Assembly: GCA_017512625.1 (NCBI GenBank)
Contig: JAFWFB010000098.1
Coordinates: 1-5,604 of the forward strand
DNA: 5,604 nucleotides
From: Erysipelotrichaceae bacterium
GTDB taxonomy: Bacteria; Bacillota_I; Bacilli_A; Erysipelotrichales; Erysipelotrichaceae
Direction: 5' to 3'
This document shows positions 5,598 through 5,604 of this stretch, in pieces. Positions within the stretch are counted from its first letter, which is position 1. Every line of letters begins with the position of its first letter. The translations under genes and the position numbers were made by a program. Below the pieces are notes generated by a model. The model had not been told where the DNA came from. It ran no database searches and saw only the letters and a list, made by a program, of their open reading frames with translations.

Positions 5598-5604
5598 ACA
5601 GGGC

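Noticed and set aside
1..5604. High density of GATC throughout the coding regions
   Set aside because: It is explained by the strong preference for ATC isoleucine codons and by frequent Asp-Arg/Ile codon pairs; no clustering that would suggest an origin or methylation switch was seen.

Overview
The window reads as a chromosomal segment from a low-to-moderate GC Bacillota. The gene families, the AGGAG-type ribosome binding sites and the short tightly packed operons would suit an Erysipelotrichales/Erysipelotrichaceae-like gut anaerobe, but that placement is an inference from protein style, not from a marker gene. No insertion sequence, phage gene, CRISPR array or tRNA was found.

Layout. (1) Bases 1-904, minus strand: the N-terminal half of an M3-family oligoendopeptidase that runs off the left edge. 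(2) Bases 905-1009: a short AT-rich divergent promoter region with an extended -10 facing each way; the rightward one lies so close to the next ATG that the transcript may be leaderless. (3) Bases 1010-4474, plus strand: a four-gene operon with abutting or overlapping ends: a MATE-family exporter, a membrane-anchored NusG-domain-II protein (EetA-like), a Gx-transporter/Hpre_diP_synt_I membrane protein (EetB-like), and RimO, the ribosomal protein S12 methylthiotransferase. (4) Bases 4476-4500: a strong terminator hairpin usable from both sides. (5) Bases 4501-4690: no convincing protein gene, but a compact region on the minus strand that looks like an independently transcribed structured RNA, with a perfect TATAAT overlapping the preceding stop codon, several nested stems, a closing stem, and the shared terminator directly behind it. 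(6) Bases 4699-5537, minus strand: a two-gene unit encoding a short DtxR/MntR-type metal-dependent repressor followed by a DIP1984-family coiled-coil protein. (7) Bases 5538-5604: the repressor's promoter and a palindrome suited to autoregulation, plus a perfect TTGACA pointing out of the window to the right, which suggests a divergent, possibly metal-regulated gene beyond the edge.

How it fits together. The plus-strand operon mixes export (MATE), a two-gene membrane pair that in other Bacillota belongs to flavin-based extracellular electron transfer loci, and translation maintenance (RimO). RimO is an iron-sulfur enzyme and the repressor on the other side carries iron-type metal ligands, but a functional link between the two operons is speculation. 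The best candidates for something undescribed are the structured RNA at 4501-4690 and the eetAB-like pair found without the other genes of its usual locus.
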